Position numbers and translations under genes: made by a program. A stretch of 64,000 nucleotides of DNA. Origin: Capitulum mitella. Its lineage: Eukaryota > Arthropoda > Thecostraca > Pollicipedomorpha > Pollicipedidae. The notes under the pieces were generated by a model. The model was not told the origin of the DNA. It was given only the letters and a program-made list of their open reading frames with translations, and ran no database searches. Below are positions 35,105 through 46,358 of this stretch, in pieces. Every line of letters starts with the position of its first letter. Position 1 is the first letter of the stretch. The stretch is taken from positions 17,400,903 through 17,464,902 of the forward strand of contig CP099845.1 of assembly GCA_030062745.1 (NCBI GenBank). Direction: 5' to 3'.

Positions 35105-35215
35105 TCAGTATCCCACCTCTGATGACGTCACCAAACCCAGAACGGGTGCGCCCGGACAGAACCCAGCCCTGATGACGTCACCAAACCGAGCCCTGCGGCT
35201 CCGGAACAGAGGGTA
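35105..35215 (+). repeat. Short direct duplication with TGACGTCA
   Basis: CTGATGACGTCACCAAACC occurs twice (about 35117 and 35170) with similar flanks. Each copy contains the palindromic CRE-type octamer. Confidence 0.7.
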
Positions 35216-35231
35216 GCCTTGACGTTTGAAA

Positions 35232-36410
35232 CCTTATTCCCTGAGGGCCAGACGGTATAGCCTAGCCGATTCCGGCAAGGGGGATTTGCCCCCCCCCCCC
35301 TTCCGCCCTGAGATCTCGAGAACTATACATCCGATTTCATCGCGACAAACGGCAATCGATTTGCCATGATGTCAGCTACATTTTTTTTTAAAAGGAAGCT
35401 TTCGAAATCCTAAAAGGGGTGGATACAGGATTGCGAAAACTCAAAATGAAAGATATTTTTGGACTTCTTATAACTCTGTTCTTCATTGATCGATTTTGAT
35501 GGAATTGGCATGAGTCGAGAGATTATGGATGAGTGTTTCACCGTTCCATACATTTCACATTTTAGGAAAATTCATAGGCGTTCGTAGGGTTTCAAAAGTG
35601 GGAGGACTAGTTTTTTAAAACCCAAGTAACAAAAAGGTTAAAAACGACTTTTTAGCGTTTACTAGTCATGTTGTGCTGAAGAAGTACAAATCATATTACG
35701 TTGTATAATGTTAGCATAGACGGTGCCAGGGACATGAAAAAGGGGCAAATGTCATGGTCACATGTTCATCAGGTCAGCTTACGACCTTTGACCGTAAATG
35801 ACCTCTAATGGCCCTACAGTCGCATGAAATTATCTTAGGTGTATTTCATATTGTTTGAACACGTTTCCAATCATTGGAATTCACTCTGTTTCTAAAATTC
35901 CATTTTACGCTTGTTGTGATACAGGGTACGCGCACTGACATTTTAGGTCATGGCTCCGTGACCCGACATGATAGCGACCTGAAACTTGTCATACAAGTAG
36001 AGGGCACTTCTACGTCAGATATATTCCGGATGTGGTGTGCGGAAAAATAGCACCACAGTTATTACTATGAAACCAGATTTTGACTTTCGATCTTGATCTG
36101 ACCTGAAATAACCTCAGATAAACAAAATTATACTTGTTTAAGGTTTTAAGTTCTATTTTGTGCACGCTTTTTTGGCAACCATTTTTATTTTACCCTCAAC
36201 AGGTCCAAAAATGGCCTGAGGTGCCTTTCAAAAACGTTGCCTGGCTCCGCCCCTGAGCAAAACAGAATTATGAAATTTTGTTACAGTACGTAAAAAAAAT
36301 AATTAGGAGAAGTGACCAAGTTTCGTGAAGCTGCGTCAAAAACCCTTGAATTGGCAAGCAAAAAAACCGAGGGGACGGATTCAGCCCCCCTCTGCAGGGA
36401 ATAGGGTTAA
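35232..36410 (+). mobile_element. piggyBac-like non-autonomous element (copy B)
   Basis: Starts CCTTATTCCCTGAGGGCC and ends GCAGGGAATAGGG followed by TTAA (36407-36410). The left TTAA has decayed to TGAA. Same interior and orientation as copy C. More diverged than A or C, so probably an older insertion. Confidence 0.75.
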
Positions 36411-36771
36411 ACGGGGCCCTTGGGGTTCCAGACTGGGTGTGGGGACTCTTTTGAGACTTGTGATGCTAGAAATCAGCGCAGCCCCTGGTGACGTCACAAG
36501 TCGGCTCCCGTGGTTCGCGGTCTTTGGTCAGACGGCAAAGAACACCGGCAACGATTTAAAAAGGCTGGCTTTCCGCCCGACTTGTAGTTTTCCTTTTCCC
36601 TTTCGCAACGGATATTTCCTCGTGATAAGATGATTGGATCAGACCTGAGGGCTCCGTCGCGGCAGCTTATAAACGGGCCCCGTCGGCCGCCTCTGTCCGG
36701 CGTGGGCCGAGCCAGGGGGCCAGGCCCACGCTGCACACGTCCCCGCAGGCATCGTCAGGCCCTGACTGACC

Positions 36772-36900
36772 GGCCGTCGGTTCCTGCAGTGACTCTGACC
36801 GACCGGTGGTCCTGCAGTGACTCTTACCGGTTGGTGGTCCTGCAGTGACTCTGACCGACGTCGGTTACTGCCTTGGTTTTAACCAACCGTCGGTCCCTGC
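36772..36900 (+). repeat. Minisatellite, about 34-bp unit
   Basis: CCTGCAGTGACTCTGACCGA recurs three to four times with small changes (GGTTGGTGG and CGTCGGT variants). Confidence 0.75.
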
Positions 36901-38038
36901 AGCCCGGCCGACCGACGGCCAATATTGCACGAAAAACTCCTAGACCTATGGGCCACTGCCTTCCATGTGCTCATATTTAGGCAGTCGTTGTTGGTGTAAT
37001 GGGCTGCGCGCAGCCTAGGAGACAGTGGTGCCGTGAAGCTAGCGCTGGGGCCACTGCTCACTGCCTCCAGCCATGCGGCCGTTTGCTGCCCTGCCCGCGC
37101 CGTAGGGACGCGGTGGTTTCCGGCGTGGTCGCGTGGTTTCGGCCGGGAGCTGCACAGAAGGTCGCGCGTCGTTCCGTCGGTCCGCGTGTAGTTGCCGTGA
37201 AAGAGTCGATCAGGACTTGCCGCGATCGGTCTTAGTTTGCACGTGCGGTATGTATCGGGACCGGAGGGGCGTGTATACGGCCAGAAGGCAGAGAAGCGTA
37301 CTTTACTTACCATTGTTTCTCGACTGAGCCGTTCATGGGTGTCCTGCAGCTGTCCTGGAGACCAGCAGTTGTCCTGGTTCGCTGAATGAAACGTAGTTGG
37401 TCAAATAATTTGTCACGTGCACCCAAAGATCCACGGGGGAAGTTATGTAAAATATGTGTTAAGAATAGTGGAGTCTAAACTAAAGCACAACAAATCGCGA
37501 GCTTGCTCGGCGTCCCTCTCAGTCATAGCGCGGTCCGAGCCGGAAGTGACCCGACGTTGTAACGGCCTGTCTGAGCGACGAGTTTTATCGAGCGGCCAGC
37601 AAACCCAGGACAGGCTTACTTTCCACTTTACGACCGGGCGCCGAGCGGCCGCCGACTGGGTATGGCCGCCTCAATGTCGAAGATTTCTCAGTAAAAGGCG
37701 AAACTCTCGTCTGAGTTTTGAAAAGCGGTCGGCAGTAAATGGCTCGAGACGCTGGAAATGCCGTCCACGTTGTGGCTTGACGGAATGGATTACCCCAGAG
37801 CTGGGAGTGTCTGGATGGGCAGCCGGCGGCACTGTGCACGGCGAGGGCGTGTCCACTCGAGGTCATCGTCACCCGAAACAGGAAGCTGTCGATTACGCAA
37901 AATGACCGTCACCGTCACATCCTGGCGCGTGATCCAGCGGTCGGCAATCCAGCGGCATCCAGCACTTCACTGCGTCTGACTGGCAGTGGCCTTTTAACCG
38001 CCCTGGCAGGCGACCGTGTGTGAAGGGTCCGGCGTCAG

Positions 38039-38125
38039 AATCCATCCCTCATATCACAGGGCCTGTGTCACTGTCAGTATCACAGGGCCTGTGTCACTGT
38101 CACTATCACAGCGGGCTGTCAGCGA
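38039..38125 (+). repeat. Short tandem repeat, about 33-bp unit
   Basis: TATCACAGGGCCTGTGTCAC is present in two near-identical copies plus a partial third. Confidence 0.8.
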
Positions 38126-38374
38126 CCCAAGTGATACCGAAGGGCCGGTGTCGTGAGCGGCTGATATCGCAGGGCCGTCGACAGGATCCTCGCATGTGCA
38201 GCACCGGTGGCAGCACCAGGCTTCAGCTCACCTGTGGTGGACCGCAGGGACGAGGCCATACCCTGACAGCCGTTAACTGTCGTCAGTTGTGGGACGGAGC
38301 CCGGCTGGCCGCGCGACGGCCGCACGCGGCGGGCGCGGGCCACACAGACCTACCGGAGCATGCACAGTTCTCCG

Positions 38375-38615
38375 GTCAGCCTCAGACCGGGCTGTAAATC
38401 GTAGCCCTGCCAGGCCAGTCTCAGACCGAGGCTTCCAGTCGTAACCGTCCCAGGCCATTCTCAGACCGAGGCTACCAATCGCAACCACCTCAGGACAGGT
38501 TCTGACCGAGGCTACCAATCGCAGCCATCCCAGGCCAGCCTAAGACCGAGGCTACCAATCGCAACCGTCCCAGGACAGACTCAGGTCGAGGCTTCCAGTC
38601 GTAGCCCCACCAGAC
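38375..38615 (+). repeat. Minisatellite, about 42-bp unit
   Basis: Six units with core CAGACCGAGGCTACCAATCG, or the variant GCTTCCAGTCGTAG, spaced by about 42 bases. Confidence 0.85.
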
Positions 38616-38671
38616 CCCTCAGGTTGAAAACATCAGTCACCTCGATGTTGGACCAGCAAGCGCTAGAAAGC

Positions 38672-38760
38672 CTCAGCTGGTAGCTCAGCTGGTCAGAACG
38701 CTGGTCGTCTCGTCCTGGCAAGACGTCAAATCGTTCGCCTCGGCTCTCGATCTTTGGCCC
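38672..38760 (+). other. Possible tRNA-derived SINE head or tRNA pseudogene
   Basis: TAGCTCAGCTGG at 38681-38692 matches a pol III A box (TRGCNNAGYNGG). TCGTTCGCCTC at 38731-38741 resembles a B box (GGTTCGANNCC) at tRNA-like spacing. The B box lacks key bases and no full cloverleaf is evident, so a functional tRNA is unlikely. Confidence 0.35.
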
Positions 38761-39560
38761 GTGGCTAAACTAAGAAGCTGTCCAGCGTAGGGTCATGCTG
38801 ATTACCACACTGTCGTGTCGCAACCTTGACGGCACGTTTAACTTTCGCCTCAAAATCAGCTGTTGCCTGGAATGACTCGATCGGATGTAGAGTTTGGAGT
38901 CTATGCTGCAAGCTGTGCATAGGAAATGCAGTTTATATGTATAGATATATATTTATATATTGAAATAGTATGGGCAATTTTCATTTCTATATTTCATTGC
39001 ATGTCAGTTCATTTCCTCTACAGCTGTTAATTAAGGTGACCGGAATCCCAGGGTAAATCAGTTTTTGGGGTAAGAAAGGTCCGGCTCTGCCAGCGTGTAA
39101 TCCTCACACCACTTAAAAGAAAAAAAACGTGTCAGCTTCCTCGCGTATGACCCCAGTCCTCCTTTAGGACCCAACTCAGGTGCGTCTCACGGCAGACGTT
39201 AAATTTGTACTTTTCAGTCGCTTTCGCAGTCCCTTTTTTCAAAACCCTCAGTGGGAAATGGTGACCTGGTGACCTTTTCAGAAATTGGGGGTGCAAAAAA
39301 CGAAGTAAAAACGCTATCAGCAAACGAGTGCCTGGTTTGTTCATAGCGATCAGTGCTCGTAGAAACCTCTTAGGGGCAGCACCCTTTGATACGCCACATA
39401 CAAGTGTGCGTGAGTTATTGCAACATGCCAAACTGTCCTCGATGCATCAAGAGTTGGATCAGTGACCAGTAGCATTCGCAGAAAAATAAAATTCCGTCTG
39501 GTCGTGAATAATATATTTGTTGCACGATGATTCACGTAGAACTCCTGCACGCTTCCCGTC

Positions 39561-40779
39561 TTAACCCTATTCCCGGAGGGCTAGACGGTATGGCCGATTC
39601 CCGGCAGGGGGGGGCGGATTCGGCCCCCCCTGAGATCTCGAGAACTACTTATCCGATTTCATCGCAACAAACGGCAATCGATTTGCCATGACGTGAACTA
39701 CATTTTGATAAAAAGAAATTTTCAAAATTTTGAAATTTGTGGATACAGGGGGGCAAAAATGTCAAAATGGGGGGTACTTTTTGACTTCTTATAACTCCCT
39801 TGTTTATGGACCGATTTCGATGAAACTGGCATGAATTGAGAGATTATGAATAGGGCTTTTACCATGGGTATGCAAATCTGAAATTTTGAGAAAATTCATG
39901 GGCGTTCACAGGGTTTCAAAAATAGAAGGATTAGTTTTCTAATAACGGAATGAACAAAAGAGGCCAAAACACTTTTTTAGCTTCTGCTAGTCATGTTATG
40001 CGAAAGAAGTACAAATCGCATTACAATGTTTGTGTAATGTTAGCATAGGCGGTGCCAGGGACATAAAAAAGGGGGAACTGTCATGGTCACACGTTCTCCA
40101 GATCAACTTGTGACCTTTGACTTTAAATGACCTCCAGTGACCTTGGGGTCACCTGGAATGATGTCGTGTGCATTCAATATTATCTGTAAACGTTTTTAAT
40201 CGATTAAATTCACTCTATTCCAAAAAATTCATTTTTTGGCTTTTGCGATATAGGGTACGTGCACTGACATTTTAGGTCATAGCTCCGTGACCCGACCTGA
40301 TATCAAGCTGAAACTTGGTACACAAGTAGAGGGCATCTTTCTGCGTCATATATATTCCGGGTTTGGCATTTGAAAAAACGGCGCCGAAATTATTGCGAAA
40401 AAAACAAATTTTAACTTTTGACCTTGACCTGACCTTTTAAAGTGACCTCAGATAAACAAAATTACATATGCACATTGCCCAACTATTTAGCTATATATTC
40501 ATATAAAGTTTTAAGTTCTATCTTAAAAACTCTGTTTTTGGCAGACATTTTCCTTTTACCCTCAACATGGCCAAAAATGACCTGAGGTGCCTCCCAAAAA
40601 CGTTGCCTGGCTCCGCCCCTGAGCAAAATAGAATTTCGAAATTTTGTCACGGCGCGTAGAAGGAATAGCTAGGAAAAGTCACCAAGTTTCGTGAAGCTGC
40701 GTTAAAAAGCCTGGAATTGGCAAGCAAAAAACCCGAGGGGGGGCGGATTCCGCCCCCCCCCTGCCGGGAATAGGGTTAA
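39561..40779 (+). mobile_element. piggyBac-like non-autonomous element (copy C, best preserved)
   Basis: Perfect TTAA duplications lie at 39561-39564 and 40776-40779, with termini CCCTATTCCCGG and CCGGGAATAGGG (exact inverted repeats). Subterminal runs of G and C follow (CCGGCAGGGGGGGGCGGATT; CGGATTCCGCCCCCCCC). The 1.21-kb interior has no long frame. It contains GTGACCTTTGAC, TGACCTCCAGTGACCTTGGG and TTGACCTTGACCTGACC. It must be mobilised in trans, if it still moves. Confidence 0.88.
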
Positions 40780-41959
40780 AGGAGTGGCTGAGTACTCACG
40801 ACAGGTGGCTGACGATTTCATTGTCACGAACTCTCAAAGCAACACCGCTTTGTCCAGGCCATTGTTATCAAGCATTGGTCCGCGCATTTTTGCACAAGGT
40901 AACTGGGAATATCACAGGTACTCTGTTTTTCTTGTTGGTCTGCTGTTTCACAATGCGGTGGTATGTGTGTAAAAGTGTAAAAGGTAAAAAAAAACATGCT
41001 AAAACATGTGTGGTAAATAAGGTTTGTCGGAGCAGATGCCCACCACCCACTCCAATGGATTTCAGTAATTATTTGTACATGCTAAATGTTGATCTACACA
41101 TATCTGGGCAGTTCCGAGTATTGCGGAGGTTGTATCAGCAGGATTTGGGCTATCCCGTCAGTACTAAATGCCTAATGTTGAAATCCTTCCAACGTGGGAG
41201 GGTCCAAACCCCCCAACATCCAGGTTCCAGAACCCCCCCCCCCCCATCATCCAGGGTCCAGATCCCAGTATATCCAGCCCGGGAACTGCACATCATAGAA
41301 ACAAACCAAGCTAAAGCATTAAGACGTTGACCACGTGCAGATTCCGTGGTGTGTGCGTGGGTAGCGATGTCATGAAGTCCGGTGGTGGTGCAAATGAGTT
41401 TTGGATGTCATGCATTCTGTTACAGTTTTCTACAGTTTTCTCAGACATTTAAGGCCCAAACACCTGTCGGCTGCCGGGCGGTGGCTTTGGTAATGGTTGT
41501 GCTTGGAGGTACCGTGATGTTTGTGGCCTCAAGGTTCTGGGATATATCTGTCGTGGCCAGCTGGACGTCCGGGAAGTCTGCGCTGGTCGACACTGCGCTG
41601 GTCGAGACCGAGAACAAACGCGAAGGCGTGTTCACTTTTTTGACGTCACTGATTTCGCATTGGGGCGATCCTGCGTTGTGGATATTCTACTCAGATATGA
41701 CTTGAATTTCGCCTTTGTCAGGAACATATCACGCATGACGCACCGAATCACGGGTATATCGTATTTGTCACGAACCCAAAGAACATCGTACAATACCTGT
41801 AGCTTCAGAAAGTGACCGCTTATCAACGCCGTTGTGTTGCACCAGGGCCGGACGCCGTGCTGTACCAAGTCCGGAAATCCTTGGCTTTTTACGCTCGAGG
41901 TTGCTTAAATAATTTTCATACCTCTTGTGACCTGCCTGCCAGTGTGGACCATGGAATCT

Positions 41960-42158
41960 GCGGCATGTTGCAGGACCAGGCTCTGACTCCGTTAGGTGCT
42001 ATCGTCGCCGCTGTGACCTGGGTGTCTGTGTGGTCCTTGTGACCAGTGTATTTGTTCCCCAGGACCAGGGCCCGGCCTCGTCCGTTAGGTGCTATCGTCG
42101 CCGCTGTGACCTGGTTGTCTGTGTGGTCCTTGTGACCGGTGTATTTGTTCCTCAGGAC
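41960..42158 (+). repeat. ~90-bp tandem triplication carrying splice-acceptor copies
   Basis: AG|GACCAGG occurs at 41974, 42063 and 42156. The two ~90-base intervals between them match closely (TTAGGTGCTATCGTCGCCGC, GTGTATTTGTTCC). Each copy of the pyrimidine-rich stretch ends CAG before GACCAGG, so a 3' splice-site-like sequence has been duplicated next to the candidate cassette exon. Confidence 0.85.
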
Positions 42159-42254
42159 CAGGGCCCGGCTCCGTCCGCTATACAGACGCCCGACTTACCG
42201 CCCGGCTCCTTCACCAGGCGTCTCTCCATTCGCAAGTCAAGGAAAAAACGCAAG
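42156..42254 (+). CDS. numb: Candidate numb cassette exon (basic segment)
   Basis: A phase 0-0 exon of 33 codons. Its acceptor is GTATTTGTTCCTCAG|GAC and its donor CGCAAG|GTACGT. A weaker internal acceptor (TATACAG at 42179-42185) would leave 23 codons. The peptide ends PPGSFTRRLSIRKSRKKRK. In insect long Numb, 23 residues ending in a Ser/Lys-rich basic stretch lie between the HEPLE region and MDRLRRS. Here the shorter version is also 23 residues, basic at its end, and in the right place and phase. RRLS resembles a basophilic kinase site. Sequence identity to the insect segment is weak, so this could be a lineage-specific exon or a chance frame. Using the upstream duplicated acceptor at 42063 would also keep the frame open, giving 64 codons. 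Confidence 0.5.
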
Positions 42255-42711
42255 GTACGTTCCCAGCGACGGTAGAATCCGCCATGTCCCGGTCCGGATC
42301 CGCGGGTCCGGATCCGGCCCGCAGCTGCAGGGGCCCTGCGTGGGGGGGGGGGGGCTACGCGCCGGCGTGGACTGAGCGCCGGCCGAGGCGTGGTATGGGC
42401 CCTCATGCTATCCGGAATATACCGGGATCGGTCGAGGTGAAAACTTTACGGCCCCCACATTCATTGGCTACCGGGAGACGGCTGCTCTTTGGCGGTCAGA
42501 ACGGCCCTGTGGGCAACACGCTGCAGTTCGCAGTCCACCAGCTGAGAGCTGCGGAGTACCGACCTTCCCTCGCAGCCCCTCTCCGGCCGCTGCGACCCGT
42601 TCTGCCGGCGAGGCCGCCACCTGAGCCGGCGTCCCGTCAGCTGATCACCCCCTCCCCCCGCCTGCGGCGAGGTCACCGGGAGCAGGTGGTCCGCCGCGGC
42701 GTGTGCAGGCA

Positions 42712-42832
42712 GCGGTCTGATGGCAACCGACGTCACTGATGGACAGCGGTCTGATGGCGGCCGGCGTCACTGGTGGACAGCGGTCTGATGGCAGCCTGTG
42801 TTACTGATGGACAGGGTCTGATGGCCTACCCC
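42712..42832 (+). repeat. Short tandem repeat, about 41-bp unit
   Basis: GACAGCGGTCTGATGGCRRC recurs three to four times. Confidence 0.8.
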
Positions 42833-42845
42833 AGTCTCAGGTTGT

Positions 42846-43048
42846 GGGGTGTCAGTTGAGCCTGACCCTGTGTTCGGCGGTGTGGTTCATCCTGCCCCGC
42901 TCTCGGGCTTTGGGCAGGTGTCTGATCTGAATGTCAGTTGGCCCTGCTCCGTTCTCGGCTGGGCAGATGTCTGGTCTGGATGTCAGTTGCTCCTGTCCGG
43001 GTCTCCGGGTCTGGGCAGCTGTGTGGTCTGGGTGTCGGCCTGACTGGA
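42846..43048 (+). repeat. Degenerate tandem repeat, about 66-bp unit
   Basis: GTCAGTTGNNCCTG followed by CTGGGCAG and TGTCTGRTCTG recurs about three times. Confidence 0.6.
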
Positions 43049-43756
43049 CGGCTTTGATCAGCCGTCTGCTGCCGGCCGGCCATTGGTGTCGCTGCGGCCT
43101 GCTGACCTTTGGCCGGCCGCCTGCGGCGTTATCTGGCGGCCGTTATCGACTGTGAGTGCGGCCAGGTACGGCCGGGGTCCGCAGTCCCGGCTGACAGCCA
43201 GGTGAGACGCGGGTGGCGCGACCGGAACTGCTGAGCGCTGGACGAAGGAGACCATGAGGCGTGCCTGGGCTTTCCTGAGTAAAAAGGTGAGGCTGACTGC
43301 TGTCAAGGTCACGCCGTGAAGACCACGCTCGTGAGGAGACGGGGAATTCCACGCTGAAACGGCTGCCGCAGGCCTGCGGTCCTGTGCCGCTACCGTGCTT
43401 GGATCTGACGTTTGCAGTAGACTGTTACGCATACCGGCCCACCGCTCAGATTACAGGCCACCCTCCAGTGGTCAATGTCACCCCGATGGATTGCAGTGCA
43501 ATGGTTAACAGCGCACGCTGGCGGCTCGGCAGAACTTTCGCCTTCCGTCGGCGCAGGCGGTCATTCGGATCCGACGTTGTGGCCGCGTCAGGCCTTGGTC
43601 CAATGACCTGATTCCGACCGCGGCTGTCCGGCCCGGCTGCGGTTCGCTCTGTGATAGTCGTGGGAGCCGATGGCGCGCTCGACTACTCTGTCCGCTGATC
43701 GGTCAGCGGCGCGGGGACGGCCACCACGGCACCCGCGCAGCCGTCTCCTCAGGTTC

Positions 43757-44148
43757 CACCGTCAGCCCTCACTGCCATCGTCACTGTCGCCTCCAACGTC
43801 AGTCTTCACTGGCATCGTCATTGTCGCCTCCACCGTCAGTCTTCACTGGCATCGTCACTGTCGCCTCCACCGTTAGCCCTCACTGCCATCGTCACTGTCG
43901 CCTCCACCGTCAGTCTTCACTGGCATCGTCACTGTCGCCTCCACCGTCAGTCTTCACTGGCATCGTCACTGTCGCCTCCACCGTTAGCCCTCACTGCCAT
44001 CGTCACTGTCGCCTCCACCGTCAGTCTTCACTGGCATCGTCATTGTCGCCTCCACCTTCAATCTTCACTGGCATCGTCACTGTTGCCTCCACCGTCAGTC
44101 TTCACTGGCATCGTCACTGTCGCCTCCACCGTCAGTCTTCACTGCCGC
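43757..44148 (+). repeat. Minisatellite, 37-bp unit, about 10-11 copies
   Basis: Core GCCTCCACCGTCAGTCTTCA then CTGGCATCGTCACTGTC. An alternate type has GTTAGCCCTCACTGCC, and the two types alternate in blocks. Diverged relatives lie at 45255-45400. Confidence 0.92.
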
Positions 44149-46077
44149 CTCCGTTGGTAAAGCGTGCTCCCCCAAAAATGTGACACTTTCTGTTCTTAAT
44201 AAAGGACGAAGTTTTAATGATAAGCACTTGGTTGTGTGACATAATAATGCACATGCATTACACGTGCCGCGGTTTGTTTTTGCCACCGAAACGTTTATCC
44301 GTGCTGGAGTTATGGCTTGATTAATGTAAGGCTCACAGTCGAGGGAAAGGCATTTTGTGTTGAAAAACACGCAACATCCAAATCTTTCCAACGTACCCTC
44401 TTGGGGTTTCCACACCGTTTCGGTCTTAGAAGACCCGATCCCCCACTAGGCAATCAGTTTTTCGGTGGATGCAGAAATCCAGAGTGCGCGGAACGCCGCA
44501 GTCTGAACGCTTCAGCCCCGGGGCAAGGCTACTCCCTCGGGAAGTCAAGAATCTCAGAGAACTCCAGCCAACATCGCCGCCGTCGCGGCAACAGTCGCAC
44601 GGAGTCCAACAAAATCCCTTCGCCGTCGCTGCCTAGAACTTGAGCTGTCCCTCAGTGGATTGCCTATTATCCTGAAGAAGGGCTTGAAACTGCACCGATA
44701 CCGTGTAGATATGTTACATTAACTCGAACTCAAGACATGGAGAAACGACGATGTGTCAGTGGTTCACTGATTAACTGGAGCAGGAACCAGACGTTCTTCT
44801 TGACGGATTTCTGCTTTACTGATTAAGTACAATTTTTGTTCGCTGGCCATGTCAGCTCAAAGATCAATGTATATGGGGAGAAACCAGCCCGATATCGTAC
44901 TTCTCAACTGGACTGGATCTCAGGATTGGAACTCAACGGCTGGATCACAGGGATCCAGCCGATCCCTGGATCCAGCCGATCCTCATAGCTCAGTGCGTGA
45001 ACGTTGTTAACAATTGTGGTAAGTGCATTCGGGTGTGTTTGAGCCGCCAAGACCTACATTTAGATTATGTAAGGAAACAGTCATAAAAGCATCACTAAAC
45101 GTGTTATCGTGACATTTGGTAGGCTAAACATGCCGAACATTATAAATGCTAGGTGAAAATATGACTTTCCTAACTCAACAGAAAAAGGAGTTATTGCCAG
45201 AGTTCAGTGTCTCATTTCTATGGGACACCCTGTACTTATCGTCGTTAGCCCCCCTGCCGCCGTCAGTCACTATTGCGTCCACATGTACCACCGTCAGCCC
45301 TAACAGCCGCCCCCAATGGTACTTACCACCGTCAGCCCTGACTGGCGCCTCCAATGGCACCTCCGTCAGCCCTCACTGCCGCCTCCATTGGCAGCGCCGT
45401 CAGTCCCAGCCGTCACTCGCCGCTGCTGGGCGCTGTCAGGCGCGAGGCGGGCAGTTGTGACAGATGTTGACGTGGGGTGAGATGCCCGGGCCGGGTCGGC
45501 CTGACCGTTCGGCCTCAGACCCAGATGGCGGGCAGCCTGCGGCCGCTCTGATGGCCGCGGGATGGGCTCGGCCGAGTGGCGCCAAATGGCGCGCCCGCCA
45601 TCGCGCGGGGCTGCCGGTGCGGCGGCTCACCTGACCTGCGGCCGCCGCCAGCCGTGCCTGTCGACGACGGGCCATAGATGGCGCTGGCGGCGAACGTCCT
45701 GGACGCGACGCGACGAGTCGGCCTTGAGGCCGTCTCGAACGTCGCAATGAGCACAGCAGTCTCGTCACGTTGGGGCTATGCCGTGCCGGAGACGAGACCT
45801 CCGATATCCAGTATCGGACCTCCGATGCTGTGAGACTGGACCAGTGATATTCGAAACGGGAGCTCCGTCTCCGAGGAAAGAACGTCGTAAAATATCTGTA
45901 TGATTTCATTAGTCTGAAGGACCTCATAGACACAGGAAAGAAGTGACTGGCAGTGATGGGAATCCATGGCTGCCCGCTCTATTTTAGAGCTACGGTGGAA
46001 TGTCACCTTTCTCGTTAGCGTTGATATTGACGGATGTTTGATGGAGGGCTTCTGTATGTGCCAGTTAGTTAAAGACA

Positions 46078-46358
46078 CTGGTCTCTTAGCCAGGATTTTT
46101 TCAGGGGAGGGGAATGTAAAATTTTGTCATATGCCACTGACATGACAAAATTCATAGGACCTGGACAGGTTTATGAAAAGCAACAGTTTTTATGTAAATG
46201 ACCTCATATTTAACGCACAAGAGAAACACATAATGTTTCCTTTTGCACCATAAATATGATCGCTATCACGTATTTCCGCGAAATCGTTAAATATCTATTG
46301 TAGAGCGCTTGGTTCAGGAGGGCATGGGGCCCATGCCCCTCCCTCGGCTACTTGCCTG
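46078..46358 (-). mobile_element. hAT-like MITE (diverged copy)
   Basis: Reverse-complement match to the MITE family: GCGAAATCGTTAAATATCTA, GGGCATGGGGCCCATGCCCC and TCGGCTACTTGCCTG at the right, TTAGCCAGGATTTTTTC at the left. No clear target duplication was seen. Boundaries are approximate. Confidence 0.65.

Larger units (their letters stand above)
31480..42155 (+). other. numb: numb intron 1, proximal part
   Basis: This is intron if the cassette exon at 42156 is used, otherwise part of a 27.6-kb intron ending at 59089. It holds the nested MITE pair (32372-32888), a TTAA-bounded element (33569-34793), two piggyBac-like copies (35232-36410, 39561-40779), minisatellites at 36772-36900, 38039-38125 and 38375-38615, and a tRNA-like fragment at 38672-38760. 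No gene was recognised inside it. Confidence 0.6.

Noticed and set aside
41632..41868. Similarity between short - strand frames at 41632-41868 and 45776-46078
   Set aside because: Only a few residues (YDVL) agree. This is too weak to claim a gene or pseudogene pair.
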